Positions 7,071-16,002 of a DNA stretch of 64,000 nt are shown here, piece by piece. Source of the DNA: Allobaculum stercoricanis DSM 13633 (lineage in GTDB: Bacteria > Bacillota_I > Bacilli_A > Erysipelotrichales > Erysipelotrichaceae); contig NZ_KB913034.1 of NCBI RefSeq assembly GCF_000384195.1, positions 1,247,714-1,311,713 of the forward strand, given 5' to 3'. Under the pieces are notes generated by a model, which worked only from the letters and a program-made list of their open reading frames with translations, was not told where the DNA came from and searched no databases. Numbering within the stretch: the first letter of the stretch is position 1; each line of letters opens with the position of its first letter. A program made the position numbers and the translations under genes.

Positions 7071-9278
7071 TTATTGAATCGTGCGAATGACTTCATTGAC
7101 GGAATGAACTTTTTTCAAGTTAGCGATCAGCTTTTCAAGCATTTGTCCATTGCGCACAGTGATGTCAATTTTGGTTGTCGCGGTTAAAGAATCGTTATTC
7201 ACGTTAGAAGAAATTCCTTTGATTCCAATCGCATTTTGTTGAAGAACAGTAACCAAATCGGACAACAAATAGTTGCGGTCTTCCGATTCAATTTGTAAAT
7301 GAACTAAATAACTATTATCCTCAATTTCTTCTGCCCATGAAACAGGAATTAAACGTTCTTGTTCTCGTGCAATATTTGGACAATCTTTGCGATGCACTTT
7401 AACGCCACGTCCTTTGGACACATAACCAACAATCTCATCTCCTGGAATTGGGCTACAACATGGTGCTAAAGACACTTGGATCGTATCAACACCTGTAACA
7501 ATGACGCCACAAGCGCTTGGTTTACCACGATTTCCATTTTTTGAATACAACTTAATAATTTCCGCATTATCGTCAGATGCTGCTTTCGTTGTTGCAAGAC
7601 GGTCGATAATCACTTGCACTGGGATTCGTTTTGAACCAATTGCTGCATATAAATCTTCTGTGTTGTGATAAGAAAACGATGGCAGCATTCCTTCAATTCG
7701 TTTGGTGTATTTTGCAAGTTCGTCCATCGAATTTTCTTTTAATGCATGTTCAAGCATCAATTCGCCTTGTTTAATCATCTCACGACGATCTTTTAAGTCG
7801 ATTTTTTGGAAATAAGAACGAATCTTATTTCGCGCATGAGCAGATTTAACAATTTTAATCCAGTCACGGGATGGGCCGGATGATGTTTTACTCGTCAAAA
7901 TTTTGACAACATCCCCGGTTTTTAAAGGTGTATTTAAAGGCACAATAGCGCTATTGACTACTGCTCCTGTCGTATGGTTTCCTACTTCAGTATGAATGCG
8001 GTACGCAAAGTCGATTGGTGTCGATCCAGAAGGCAGAGCGATCACTTTTCCCCGCGGAGTAAAGCAATATACATTCGCTTCAAAAATATCTTTTTGAACT
8101 GTCGACATGTATTCTAATGGGTCTTCACTATCTTCATCCGTGATGATCGAGAAATCTCTAAACCACGAGAGTTTATCTTCCATTTCTTTAATATTGCTTT
8201 CATCGCTACCTTTACCATTTTCTTTATACAACCAATGGGCAGCAACCCCTTTTTCCGCAATGGAATCCATTTCTTCTGTTCGGATTTGGATTTCAAAGAT
8301 ACTTCCATCTGTACTCGAAATGACTGTGGTATGCAAAGACTGATACATATTGGATTTTGGCATCGCAATATAGTCTTTAAAACGACCTGGAATTGGTTTG
8401 TAGGTCGCATGGATGTAACCTAAAATTTCATAACAATGGGTAATCGAATCAGTAACGATACGAATTGCCTGCATGTCGAGGATTTCTTCGAATCGTTTAT
8501 GTTTACTCATCATTTTTTTATAGATGGAGTAGAAATGTTTAGAACGACCAAAGATGCGATAAGGGATATGGAATCCATCTAGAATATATTCAATATCCGT
8601 GATCATTTCTCGAACTTGAGCATTACGTTCACTGACACGTTCAGCAACCATGCCTTTGATCATTTCGTATTGTGTTGGATATAAGTATTTAAAAGAAAGG
8701 TCTTCTAGCTCATTTTTCACTTTAGAAATCCCTAAACGGTGCGCAATTGGCGCATAAACTTGAAGCGTTTCTTTAGCAATTTTCTGTTGTTTTGCCGGAG
8801 ATTGGTATTCAAGCGTTCGCATGTTATGTAAACGGTCGGCAAGTTTAATCAAAATTACGCGAATATCTTTGGCCATCGCAATAAAAATCTTGCGGTGGTT
8901 ACTTGCTTGATATTCTTTTTCGTCTTTAAATTGTGAATTAATTTTCCCAATTTTTGTAACTGCTTCGACAAGATCTGCAATTTCACTGGAAAATTCATTA
9001 ACGATCGTGTCGTAACAAACTCCATCACAGTCTTCTACCGTATCGTGGAGTAAGCCCGCTGTGATTGTTTTTGGTGAACAATGCAGTTCTGCTAAAATAT
9101 TCGCCACTTGAATGACGTGGATGACATAAGGTTCACCTGATTTTCTGAATTGCCCTTCATGTGCTTTCAGAGCAAATTGGTATGCTTTTTCGATGAGTTC
9201 AAGATTCTCCGGCTTTTTAATATAAGTTCGGATATTTTCCATACATTGATCCATCGTTACACTTTTTTTGTCCGGCAT
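7071..9278 (-). CDS. relA: Bifunctional (p)ppGpp synthetase/hydrolase (Rel/SpoT family)
   Basis: A 735-residue long RSH protein. It has an HD hydrolase domain (about 30-180, with LLHDTVEDC and the HN/RLHNMRTL motif) and a synthetase domain (about 225-340). The synthetase carries RFKDYIAMPK, the RxKD form typical of bifunctional enzymes. A TGS domain (about 385-450) and a C-terminal ACT domain (about 655-735) follow. It makes and degrades (p)ppGpp in response to starvation. AAGGGGA lies about 9 nt before the ATG. It sits in the recJ-apt-relA order common in Bacillota. Its last codons are also present as a relic at 4601-4745. Confidence 0.96.
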   Translation of the reverse strand: MPDKKSVTMDQCMENIRTYIKKPENLELIEKAYQFALKAHEGQFRKSGEPYVIHVIQVANILAELHCSPKTITAGLLHDTVEDCDGVCYDTIVNEFSSEIADLVEAVTKIGKINSQFKDEKEYQASNHRKIFIAMAKDIRVILIKLADRLHNMRTLEYQSPAKQQKIAKETLQVYAPIAHRLGISKVKNELEDLSFKYLYPTQYEMIKGMVAERVSERNAQVREMITDIEYILDGFHIPYRIFGRSKHFYSIYKKMMSKHKRFEEILDMQAIRIVTDSITHCYEILGYIHATYKPIPGRFKDYIAMPKSNMYQSLHTTVISSTDGSIFEIQIRTEEMDSIAEKGVAAHWLYKENGKGSDESNIKEMEDKLSWFRDFSIITDEDSEDPLEYMSTVQKDIFEANVYCFTPRGKVIALPSGSTPIDFAYRIHTEVGNHTTGAVVNSAIVPLNTPLKTGDVVKILTSKTSSGPSRDWIKIVKSAHARNKIRSYFQKIDLKDRREMIKQGELMLEHALKENSMDELAKYTKRIEGMLPSFSYHNTEDLYAAIGSKRIPVQVIIDRLATTKAASDDNAEIIKLYSKNGNRGKPSACGVIVTGVDTIQVSLAPCCSPIPGDEIVGYVSKGRGVKVHRKDCPNIAREQERLIPVSWAEEIEDNSYLVHLQIESEDRNYLLSDLVTVLQQNAIGIKGISSNVNNDSLTATTKIDITVRNGQMLEKLIANLKKVHSVNEVIRTIQ

Positions 9279-9547
9279 AATTGAGGTCCCCTTTCTGTTT
9301 TACGGTCCATCAAATCATTGAGTACGCAAATGACATGTATTGATTTCTTTACTTTAAACTACAAAAAATTCTCGTTTTTTTCATATTTTATATTGTGATG
9401 ACTCGATCAACAATAAAAACACTGTGTTTTTGAGCACACAAAAAAACGAGGTATTTTTTTACAATTTAATCATTTCTATCCCAAAATACAACATATAATG
9501 CATGTTCTTTTTGTTTATTGACAAAAAACAAAACCAATCTAAAACAA

Positions 9548-9607
9548 AAGACAAAAAATCCTGTTATTTAGAATGCCCTAAATTAGATCCATTCGTATAA
9601 CAGGATT
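9548..9607 (-). terminator. Terminator after apt
   Basis: An 11-bp stem, AATCCTGTTAT (9557-9567) with ATAACAGGATT (9597-9607), is followed on the minus strand by a U-rich tract. The remaining 9279-9547 is AT-rich, has no gene, and should contain the relA promoter. Confidence 0.8.
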
Positions 9608-9649
9608 ATTGGATTAAAATCGATTAATTTTCTTCTATAAAAAATAGGC

Positions 9650-10171
9650 TTATTCACCTTCGTAATGAACTAAGCTTAATACTGGTGCATCATCGAGTTT
9701 GTTACGACCATGCAAGTCATCTAACTCAACAACAAACGCATAACCAACAACTTGGCTATCACAACGTTTTACCAAGTTTGAGATTGCTTTAACCGTTCCA
9801 CCTGTTGCTAATAAATCATCAACAATTAAAACTTTGCTATCTTTTGTTAACGCATCTGCATGCATTTGTAAACGGTCAACACCATACTCTAATTCATAAG
9901 TTTCTTCAATGACTGCACGTGGTAATTTACCTGGTTTACGTACTGGAACAAAAGGTAATTGAGCTGCAATGGCTGCTGGAATACCAAACATAAAGCCACG
10001 TGCTTCAGGCGCTAAAACATGTGTTGCTCCTACTTCTTTAGCAAAGTCGGCAATTTGTTGAGCTGTTTGCGCTAATGCTTCTGGATTAGCAAGGACTGGT
10101 GTGATATCACGAAAGATAATTCCTTCTTTTGGATAACCAGGAATACTTTCAATAATTGTTTTTAAATCCAT
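9650..10171 (-). CDS. apt: Adenine phosphoribosyltransferase
   Basis: A 173-residue enzyme, the usual length. It converts adenine and PRPP to AMP in purine salvage. The PRPP-binding motif VLIVDDLLATGGT is at residues 114-126, and APEARGFMFG (about 54-63) matches the family. I start at MDLKTI (10171) because GAAGGAG lies upstream, although with a rather long 12-nt spacing; an earlier in-frame ATG at 10237 would add an unconserved N-terminus. It lies downstream of recJ and upstream of relA on the same strand, but a 371-base gap and a terminator separate it from relA. Confidence 0.96.
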   Translation of the reverse strand: MDLKTIIESIPGYPKEGIIFRDITPVLANPEALAQTAQQIADFAKEVGATHVLAPEARGFMFGIPAAIAAQLPFVPVRKPGKLPRAVIEETYELEYGVDRLQMHADALTKDSKVLIVDDLLATGGTVKAISNLVKRCDSQVVGYAFVVELDDLHGRNKLDDAPVLSLVHYEGE

Positions 10172-10312
10172 GATGAATGATTTCTCCTTCAATAAATACG
10201 TTCTTTTCAATTTAAATCTATAAAACGAAAAACGCATTCTCTATTCTATACTACTTTAGCTCTGGAAAAACGACCTCTATCAATTTTGTCGCGTTTTTGG
10301 TCATTCTATTCC

Positions 10313-11863
10313 TTATTTATAGATAATTTCATCAATCAAGAATTCTGCTTTTTCGCGTCGATAGCTCGATAAGTTCACGGTACCGATCAGCGCTTCGATT
10401 TGTTCAAAAGGGGTATGGGCATCTTGTTGGCTTTGATTGAAGTGAATCGCTTCAACACCATTCGCAAAAACAAATTTACGATGTACCCCTTGACTGAGAT
10501 CAAAACTACGAATAACGAGGGGATCACGCAAAATAAAACGAGGTAATTCAAAACCTTGGCCAAATGGACGAAAAGCATCTAATGAACGCACATTGTCAAC
10601 ATTAATTTCATCCGGTTCGATTTCCACTAACGTTTCTTCTTGTGCTTGCCACTTATAGTGATGACCTTTCTCAATTAAATAAGATTTAAAGTCTTCATAG
10701 CGAGTTGGATCAACCGTCATTCCTGCTGCTTGTTCATGTCCACCATGCTGCAAAAAGCCATCAAAGTCAGCTAAAAACTCAACGCAATTAAATCCTTTTG
10801 GGGCGCGCATAGAACATTTAATCCCATCAGGATTGATTGTCCCGACAATTGCTGGTTTTCCATATTGGGAACAAAGATTCCCCGCTGCCAAACCAATAAT
10901 TCCTTCTGGAAATTGTTCGTCTGCCGCAAATAAAACCGAATGCATCGGATTAATCAGCACTTGTGCTTTGCCATAAACAAAATTGGATAACTCTTTTCGC
11001 TTATTGTTGATCTGATTTACAGATTGCGCATAAGCAGCCACTTGAGGCGCGGACTGACATTCCATATAACGCACAAACGTGTTCACATTGGCAATATTGG
11101 ACAAACGACCCACAGCATTGATCTTGGGCGCAATTTGAAACGCTGCATCACGTTCATTAATCGGATGGCGCGTAATAAATGGATCAAAATGAATATTTCC
11201 TTTTTCATTCATTAAAGCCAATCCTTTTTGAATAATACTTCGCGTCTGTCCACCAACTCGCATACAATCGGCAATGGAGGCAATGGCAGCATACTCAACG
11301 AACTCATCACTGATCACATTCAATGCTCTCATGCACTCAAAAGCGACACCTGCTCCACACAAACTCGAAAAGCAAGGTTCTAATAAATCAGGATGCACTA
11401 AAACTTCACATTCAACTGTTTCAGGAAGAATATGGTGATCCGTCACAATGACGCTCATTTTTAATTCTTTAGCTTTTTGTAATGCATCTTTCGCTTTCAC
11501 GCCATTATCACAAGTAATAATCAGCGAATAACCTTTATCATAAGCCATTTGTACTGTTTTTTCGGATAAGCCATATCCTTCTTGAATACGATCAGGGATA
11601 TAATAGCCACACTCTAAACCAAGTTGTGATAATCCTTCATGTAAAATCGTTGTGGACATAATGCCATCACAATCGTAGTCACCAGCAATCAACACTTTTT
11701 CTTTCTGATCTAACGCTTGTTGAATGCGCTGTTTAAACGATTGAATACATTCGCTTTGCGATACTGGATATAAATCACGAGGATGTAAAATTTCATCGAT
11801 TAAGTCTTCATCTGGAGAAATTGCAGAGAGGACTTTTTGAATAAATTTGCTCAAATTTGTCAT
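10313..11863 (-). CDS. recJ: Single-stranded-DNA-specific exonuclease RecJ
   Basis: A protein of about 516 residues with the DHH-family motifs AGDYDCDGIMST (about 60-71), CDNG and VTDHHILP (about 140), then DHHA1 and a C-terminal OB-like region (HGGHEQAAGMTVD about 380). RecJ degrades single-stranded DNA 5' to 3' in recombination and repair. At about 516 residues it is closer to the short RecJ form than to the ~780-residue Bacillus form. Two ATGs compete (11872 and 11863). A TATAAT at 11871-11876 overlaps the first, with TTGAAT 16 bp upstream. If this is the promoter, the transcript would begin almost at the second ATG, giving a nearly leaderless message. Confidence 0.9.
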   Translation of the reverse strand: MTNLSKFIQKVLSAISPDEDLIDEILHPRDLYPVSQSECIQSFKQRIQQALDQKEKVLIAGDYDCDGIMSTTILHEGLSQLGLECGYYIPDRIQEGYGLSEKTVQMAYDKGYSLIITCDNGVKAKDALQKAKELKMSVIVTDHHILPETVECEVLVHPDLLEPCFSSLCGAGVAFECMRALNVISDEFVEYAAIASIADCMRVGGQTRSIIQKGLALMNEKGNIHFDPFITRHPINERDAAFQIAPKINAVGRLSNIANVNTFVRYMECQSAPQVAAYAQSVNQINNKRKELSNFVYGKAQVLINPMHSVLFAADEQFPEGIIGLAAGNLCSQYGKPAIVGTINPDGIKCSMRAPKGFNCVEFLADFDGFLQHGGHEQAAGMTVDPTRYEDFKSYLIEKGHHYKWQAQEETLVEIEPDEINVDNVRSLDAFRPFGQGFELPRFILRDPLVIRSFDLSQGVHRKFVFANGVEAIHFNQSQQDAHTPFEQIEALIGTVNLSSYRREKAEFLIDEIIYK

Positions 11864-11872
11864 ACATCTCAT

Positions 11873-12279
11873 TATAAAGGACTCTATTTTTCATTCAAAT
11901 TTCATTTTAGATTCTTTTTGTTCATCTATATCTACGTACTTGAAGCATCTGTAAATATTTGAAAATAATAGAGTGTAAGATAAATCCCTCAATTCGTAAA
12001 AGACACACACTAATAAAGGCGAGAACCAAGTGAATTCAACTTCACAAAGAATATTGCACCCAATCAAATTCTCACCTATTTTATATTTAATCCATTCGGC
12101 CGCCTAATCTAACATCAAAAATAAAATCCAAATGTTCTTCCGCGTTTGTTCCTATTTAGATAGTATTTGCGAGGCAAATGCCATTTTCACCCCTTAGCGT
12201 CCAATATCGACGTTAAGCTCAAAAAAAGCTTAAGATAAGGTATCACATGTATAGTTTAGTCTGGTGGAAAACTTGTATT
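11873..12279. other. Intergenic, hairpin-rich decayed stretch
   Basis: No intact gene. The minus strand holds a short open stretch ending in FIFDVRLGGRMD and a stop near 12103, which looks like the tail of a lost protein. Several small inverted repeats cluster at 12160-12236: ATTTGC/GCAAAT, TTAGCGTC/GACGTTAA, and TTAAGCT/AGCTTAA around CAAAAAA. Their role is unknown. Confidence 0.35.
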
Positions 12280-12540
12280 TTAATATACAAAATACATTGT
12301 AATAGCAAATAACATGCATATACCAAAGACAATGATATTTAATATAGTCGTGATCACTTTCACTAAGACATTTTCATTATCTTTTCGTAGTTGAGATATT
12401 TGTAAAGCGGTATTCATAGCTTGAATCACCAATAGCAATAAAAATATGCAGACCCGCCAAAAATCATCGATTTTCGTAAACAGAAAAATTACGTATAATA
12501 CAATAAAAATTAATGTTCTATATAAATATTTCATACCCAT
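12280..12540 (-). CDS. Small membrane protein, candidate immunity protein
   Basis: An 86-residue protein with three hydrophobic stretches (about 7-21, 28-42 and 60-84) and a short charged loop (QLRKDNENVLVK). It starts 12 nt after the stop of the toxin-like gene at 12553-13137, on the same strand, and no Shine-Dalgarno is obvious, so translation may be coupled. Polymorphic toxins are usually followed by their immunity gene, so this is a candidate immunity protein. That rests on position alone; I recognise no immunity family. Start could be 12540 or the ATG at 12534. Confidence 0.6.
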   Translation of the reverse strand: MGMKYLYRTLIFIVLYVIFLFTKIDDFWRVCIFLLLLVIQAMNTALQISQLRKDNENVLVKVITTILNIIVFGICMLFAITMYFVY

Positions 12541-12552
12541 TCACACTTTAGG

Positions 12553-13137
12553 TTAGTTATTTCTATTATAGACATTAATTCCCCACTGAATATCAGCCTG
12601 ATCTTTAGGATCATCAAAATATGATGAAAACCACTCTAGTTTTGTTGTTCCAGAAGTAATTTGAACAATTCCAGCTGCTGCCTTCAAAGTATTCGGTCCA
12701 AATATCTCACTTCCTACATATCCATAATGGAAATTCCCTATAGTTTCTCCCGTCATTGTTGCTCGTAATTCTGTTTCAAAATATTGAGTATTTAATCCCA
12801 AATATGCTTTATAATCCCAAATACCTCCACCTTTTACTCTCTGAGCAAAGTATGTCCCCGCTACAACTGTTGCAGTACCAAAAACTGCATTGTCATACAC
12901 AGATCTTAATTCTGCCGCATGTGCTCTACATTCAGTCATTAAATCAATCGTTTCTGCTGCAGGCATTGGTCTAAAAGGAGCTTCTGGCGCATGGAGTATG
13001 GTAAACGACAAATCGGAATCCACTTTTAAAACATTTAAATCAACTAAATAATTAATTTTGCTTACAAATTTATTTAGGATATTTAGCTGATTTATGTCAA
13101 TATTCCTCCCATCTATATGCGTATCAATCTTCCCCAT
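12553..13137 (-). CDS. Polymorphic toxin type 44-like (Ntox44) protein
   Basis: A 194-residue protein. The C-terminal half (about 95-192) has GGGIWDYKAYLG, TGETIGNFHYGYVG, FGPNTL..AAGIVQ and FDDPKDQ..I..G. This is the pattern I associate with the polymorphic toxin type 44 domain, a predicted nuclease-type effector. The N-terminal part has no signal peptide or delivery domain. The reading frame stays open upstream of the ATG for eleven codons (SIGKNKEFVPVN), and no Shine-Dalgarno is visible, so this may be an orphan toxin cassette cut from a longer protein. The next gene may be its immunity partner. The family call comes from motif memory. Confidence 0.6.
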   Translation of the reverse strand: MGKIDTHIDGRNIDINQLNILNKFVSKINYLVDLNVLKVDSDLSFTILHAPEAPFRPMPAAETIDLMTECRAHAAELRSVYDNAVFGTATVVAGTYFAQRVKGGGIWDYKAYLGLNTQYFETELRATMTGETIGNFHYGYVGSEIFGPNTLKAAAGIVQITSGTTKLEWFSSYFDDPKDQADIQWGINVYNRNN

Positions 13138-13239
13138 GTTTACAGGGACAAACTCTTTATTTTTTCCAATGGATTAGATAAAAGTGAATTTTACTTCGAC
13201 TTATCTTTTACGGGTTCTCCATTTTCGTCAATTGCTCCC

Positions 13240-13359
13240 TCAACCCTCAAGCCACGCCATAATACCAAACTTGCAAAACGGGCATGTTATCACATCTTTG
13301 TAAACCTCTTGATTGCAACATGGACAAATAACATATTTTTCATTCTTTACATTTTCCAT
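13240..13359 (-). CDS. Small zinc-ribbon protein, possibly frameshifted
   Basis: A 39-residue reading frame (MENVKNEKYVICPCCNQEV...) with CPCC and CPFC, a four-cysteine zinc ribbon. GGGAG lies 10 nt before the ATG. It stops after MAWLEG, but the +1 frame continues at once with a protein-like stretch (VEGAIDENGEPVKDKSK) up to a stop near 13192. One missing or extra base may have truncated it. No function can be given. Confidence 0.4.
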   Translation of the reverse strand: MENVKNEKYVICPCCNQEVYKDVITCPFCKFGIMAWLEG

Positions 13360-13363
13360 CTGT

Positions 13364-13607
13364 TTATCGCTCCCATACAATTTCAAATTTGTAGTTTTCT
13401 GCTTTAAATTCTTCGGGAATTGCCTATTCTTCAATTTCATAATTCATGCTAGTGTGATCAATTGTTGGTGCCACCTCTTCATGATCTTGTTCCGTTGCGG
13501 CACTATTGACACTTTCTGTAGAACCAGCCTGATCATTTATATCTTGATTTGTCACACAACCGCTGAATAGCAAAGCAATAGCGAATAATAGATTCAGTTT
13601 TTTTCAT
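13364..13607 (-). pseudogene. Broken lipoprotein gene (frameshift plus amber stop)
   Basis: After a good ribosome-binding site (AGGTG, 5 nt before the ATG) comes ATG followed by seven A residues. With six A residues the frame would read MKKLNLLFAIALLFSGC, a lipoprotein signal peptide with lipobox FSGC. It would continue for about 43 residues to an in-frame TAG (after NYEIEE), then resume for 19 codons (AIPEEFKAENYKFEIVWER) to TAA. Both a one-base slip in the poly-A run and a nonsense codon are needed to explain it, so the gene is probably dead. Confidence 0.65.
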
Positions 13608-13655
13608 ACCGACACCTCATTACGAACCAATAAACAGAATCCCATCATTTTAGAT

Positions 13656-13901
13656 TTAATAAACGTAATATCCTCCATTACCATTCAAAGCTTGAATCAT
13701 CGTTGATTGTGAAACAGTTCTTAGATAGTCTCTATCTTTATTTGGGTCGCTGTAATGCAAATTTTCATTTGCATCATATCCCACTCCGACAACGAAATGA
13801 GGTGTAAATCCTTGATAATATGGATCCAACAAACTCAACATATTCGATGGATTGAGCTCTAATATTCATAACAAGTTGATTGGCAAACTCATTATCACCA
13901 A
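13656..13901 (-). pseudogene. C39-like peptidase fragment, frameshifted
   Basis: The 3' part encodes DPYYQGFTPHFVVGVGYDANE with the catalytic-type His, then LHYSDPNKDRDYL and GNGGYYVY, the C-terminal half of C39-like cysteine peptidases (bacteriocin-processing or related secreted peptidases). Upstream, another frame reads GDNEFANQLVMNIRAQS, the expected preceding segment, so a frameshift near 13845 separates them. The N-terminal half with the catalytic cysteine is missing. Confidence 0.65.
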
Positions 13902-14026
13902 TTTAAAATCTAATTATGATTATGTAGATCAAATTTATTTAATAAGCTCTGTGTTTTATTTACATTTCTATTGTAAATAAATTCAACTAAAAGAAAAAGC
14001 GCTTTCATTATATATTTCAGAGTTTT

Positions 14027-14143
14027 TCATAGGATGATTTTAGATACTAGTAACTTCTTTACATTTTTATCTAAGACCAAATCTGAATATTTAGATAGAC
14101 TGATTGTAGAAGCAATCGTTTTTAATGTAGTTTTTCCAGACAT
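14027..14143 (-). other. Short 38-codon open frame of uncertain status
   Basis: The minus strand reads MSGKTTLKTIASTISLSKY and continues to a stop after 38 codons. The composition is protein-like, but there is no clear ribosome-binding site. An alternative frame upstream also looks protein-like (YPDGKVVHVWKNYIKND). The stretch lies between the C39 peptidase fragment and the ruvB terminator and is most likely debris from decayed genes. Confidence 0.25.
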
Positions 14144-14175
14144 GCACCACTTTTCCATCTGGATATATCAAAACT

Positions 14176-14238
14176 CAAAAAAAAAATCCTTTTAGTCTTT
14201 TCTCGAATTTACTCTTTCGAGTATTGACTAAAAGGATT
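14176..14238 (-). terminator. Terminator of ruvAB
   Basis: A 13-bp stem (AATCCTTTTAGTC with its complement at 14226-14238) encloses a second CTCGAA/TTCGAG stem, and is followed on the minus strand by nine or more U residues. It lies about 75 nt beyond the ruvB stop. Confidence 0.88.
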
Positions 14239-14310
14239 CTTCCGATTTCATGTTTGTTAAAAATCAAAGTATCCAAACCATCCCAACTATAATTTAGATC
14301 CATGCTGGTT

Positions 14311-15357
14311 TTAGTTTTGTTCTTCTTGATTCGTAATCGATTGGGCATATGATTCTGGAACGGGAATATTTAAATGTTGATAAGCCTTGGCAGTTACCAT
14401 TCGCCCTCGTGGTGTTCTATTGATTAAACCAATTTGTAATAAATATGGTTCATACATATCTTCTAAAGTAGTCGCATCTTCCCCGATTGAACTAGCTAAA
14501 GATTCAAGACCAACAGGTCCTCCATTGAAACGATAAATGATGCCCTCTAAAAATTTGCGGTCCACCTGATCTAAACCAAGTTCATCAATGCTCAATCGTC
14601 TTAAAGAATCTTGAGCTACTTCTTTGGTCACTAACCCATCGTTATACACTTGCGCAAAATCACGAATTCTTCGTAACATGCGATTGGCAATTCGTGGTGT
14701 ACCACGAGAACGCAATGCAACTTCATGAACCGCTTCATCTTCCATTTCACAACCTAAAATTGATGCTGTTCTTGAAACAATCTTTTCAAGTTCTTGCGTG
14801 GTATAAAACTCCAAGGCTGATACAATCCCAAAGCGATCGCGTAGTGGCGCCGATAAATCTCCAGCACGTGTTGTTGCCCCAACAAGTGTAAATGGCGGTA
14901 AAGGTAAGCGAATGGAATGCGCTGTTGTTCCTTCTTTACCGACAACGATATCTAAAAAGAAATCTTCCATTGCGGGGTAGAGAATTTCTTCAATTTGGCG
15001 AGGGATGCGGTGAATTTCATCAATAAATAAGACGTCACCTGCTTCTAAGGTCGATAAAATTGCCGCTAAATCCCCACTTCGTTGGATTGCTGGACCACTT
15101 GCGGTCACTAAATTGCCTTTCATCTCATTGGCAATAATCATCGCCAATGTCGTTTTTCCTAGTCCTGGAGGTCCATATAATAAAACATGATCCAGTACTT
15201 CATTGCGTGACCGTGCCGCTTGTATATATACATTTAAATTGGCTTTTAATGCATCTTGACCAATATATTCTTTCAGAGATTGAGGACGAATTGCTTGTTC
15301 GCTATCTTCCCCTTCAAACTCGCTTTTTTGTGCATCTAAGATCCGCTCTTCTGCCAT
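14311..15357 (-). CDS. ruvB: Holliday junction branch migration ATPase RuvB
   Basis: A 348-residue AAA+ ATPase with Walker [10 protein letters not shown] at residues 62-70, Walker B/DEIH at 113-116, sensor 1 ATTRAG (about 160) and the C-terminal winged helix with TPRGRMVT (about 320). It forms hexameric rings that drive branch migration with RuvA at Holliday junctions. AAGGAAG lies 8 nt before the ATG. The gene follows ruvA by 48 nt and ends in a strong terminator. Confidence 0.98.
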   Translation of the reverse strand: MAEERILDAQKSEFEGEDSEQAIRPQSLKEYIGQDALKANLNVYIQAARSRNEVLDHVLLYGPPGLGKTTLAMIIANEMKGNLVTASGPAIQRSGDLAAILSTLEAGDVLFIDEIHRIPRQIEEILYPAMEDFFLDIVVGKEGTTAHSIRLPLPPFTLVGATTRAGDLSAPLRDRFGIVSALEFYTTQELEKIVSRTASILGCEMEDEAVHEVALRSRGTPRIANRMLRRIRDFAQVYNDGLVTKEVAQDSLRRLSIDELGLDQVDRKFLEGIIYRFNGGPVGLESLASSIGEDATTLEDMYEPYLLQIGLINRTPRGRMVTAKAYQHLNIPVPESYAQSITNQEEQN

Positions 15358-15405
15358 GCAAGTCTTCCTTTCTTGATTACTTTATCTTTTATGATTTATT
15401 GTCAT

Positions 15406-16002
15406 TTAGAAACGCTTATTTTTAGCAAGGATTTTCAAACAATGACGAAGCAGATCGTTCACATTACCTTTTTCAATCTGATCTGCACTCAATTCAATCG
15501 TATTAATTTCGGCCTGCTTATAACCAAGAGTCAATAATGCTTCACTGACTTCATCCCAAACTGGCAAGTCGACAGTTTTTCCTTTGCTTTGACTTGGTAG
15601 CGTTGTTTCGATCATGATTTTTCCTTTTAAATCCAAGATCATTTGTCCTGCTGTTTTTGCGCCAATTCCCGGCAGTTTTTTAAGTGTTCCTGTATCTTCT
15701 TTTTCAATCGCCGTGATGATCGTTTGACAATCCATTGCCCCAAGCATATTCAATACACTTTTGCAGCCTAATCCTTTAACTTGGATCAATGAGGTAAATA
15801 ATTCATATTCCTCTTCTGTTTCAAAGCCGTATAAATATTGACCATCTTCTTTGAATTGGTGGTAAGTAAATAATTCCACTTGTTCATTTCGTTGATATTT
15901 GGATGGCCGATTTACATAGACATCATAGCCAACTTGGCCAACTAAAAGAACAATGCAATCTTTTCGTTTGGTCAGTACTGTTCCTGATAAATAAGCGATC
16001 AT
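15406..16002 (-). CDS. ruvA: Holliday junction binding protein RuvA
   Basis: A 198-residue protein with the N-terminal OB fold (about 1-62), tandem helix-hairpin-helix motifs (LIQVKGLGCKSVLNMLG about 72-88 and LKKLPGIGAKTAGQMI about 107-122) and the C-terminal RuvB-binding domain III. It tetramerises on Holliday junctions and loads RuvB. AAGGAG lies 8 nt before the ATG. It is the first gene of ruvAB. Confidence 0.97.
   Translation of the reverse strand: MIAYLSGTVLTKRKDCIVLLVGQVGYDVYVNRPSKYQRNEQVELFTYHQFKEDGQYLYGFETEEEYELFTSLIQVKGLGCKSVLNMLGAMDCQTIITAIEKEDTGTLKKLPGIGAKTAGQMILDLKGKIMIETTLPSQSKGKTVDLPVWDEVSEALLTLGYKQAEINTIELSADQIEKGNVNDLLRHCLKILAKNKRF

Noticed and set aside
13117..13407. A 96-codon plus-strand open frame across the toxin start and zinc-ribbon ORF
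   Set aside because: The minus strand carries recognisable CPCC...CPFC and lipoprotein features here; the plus frame has none.
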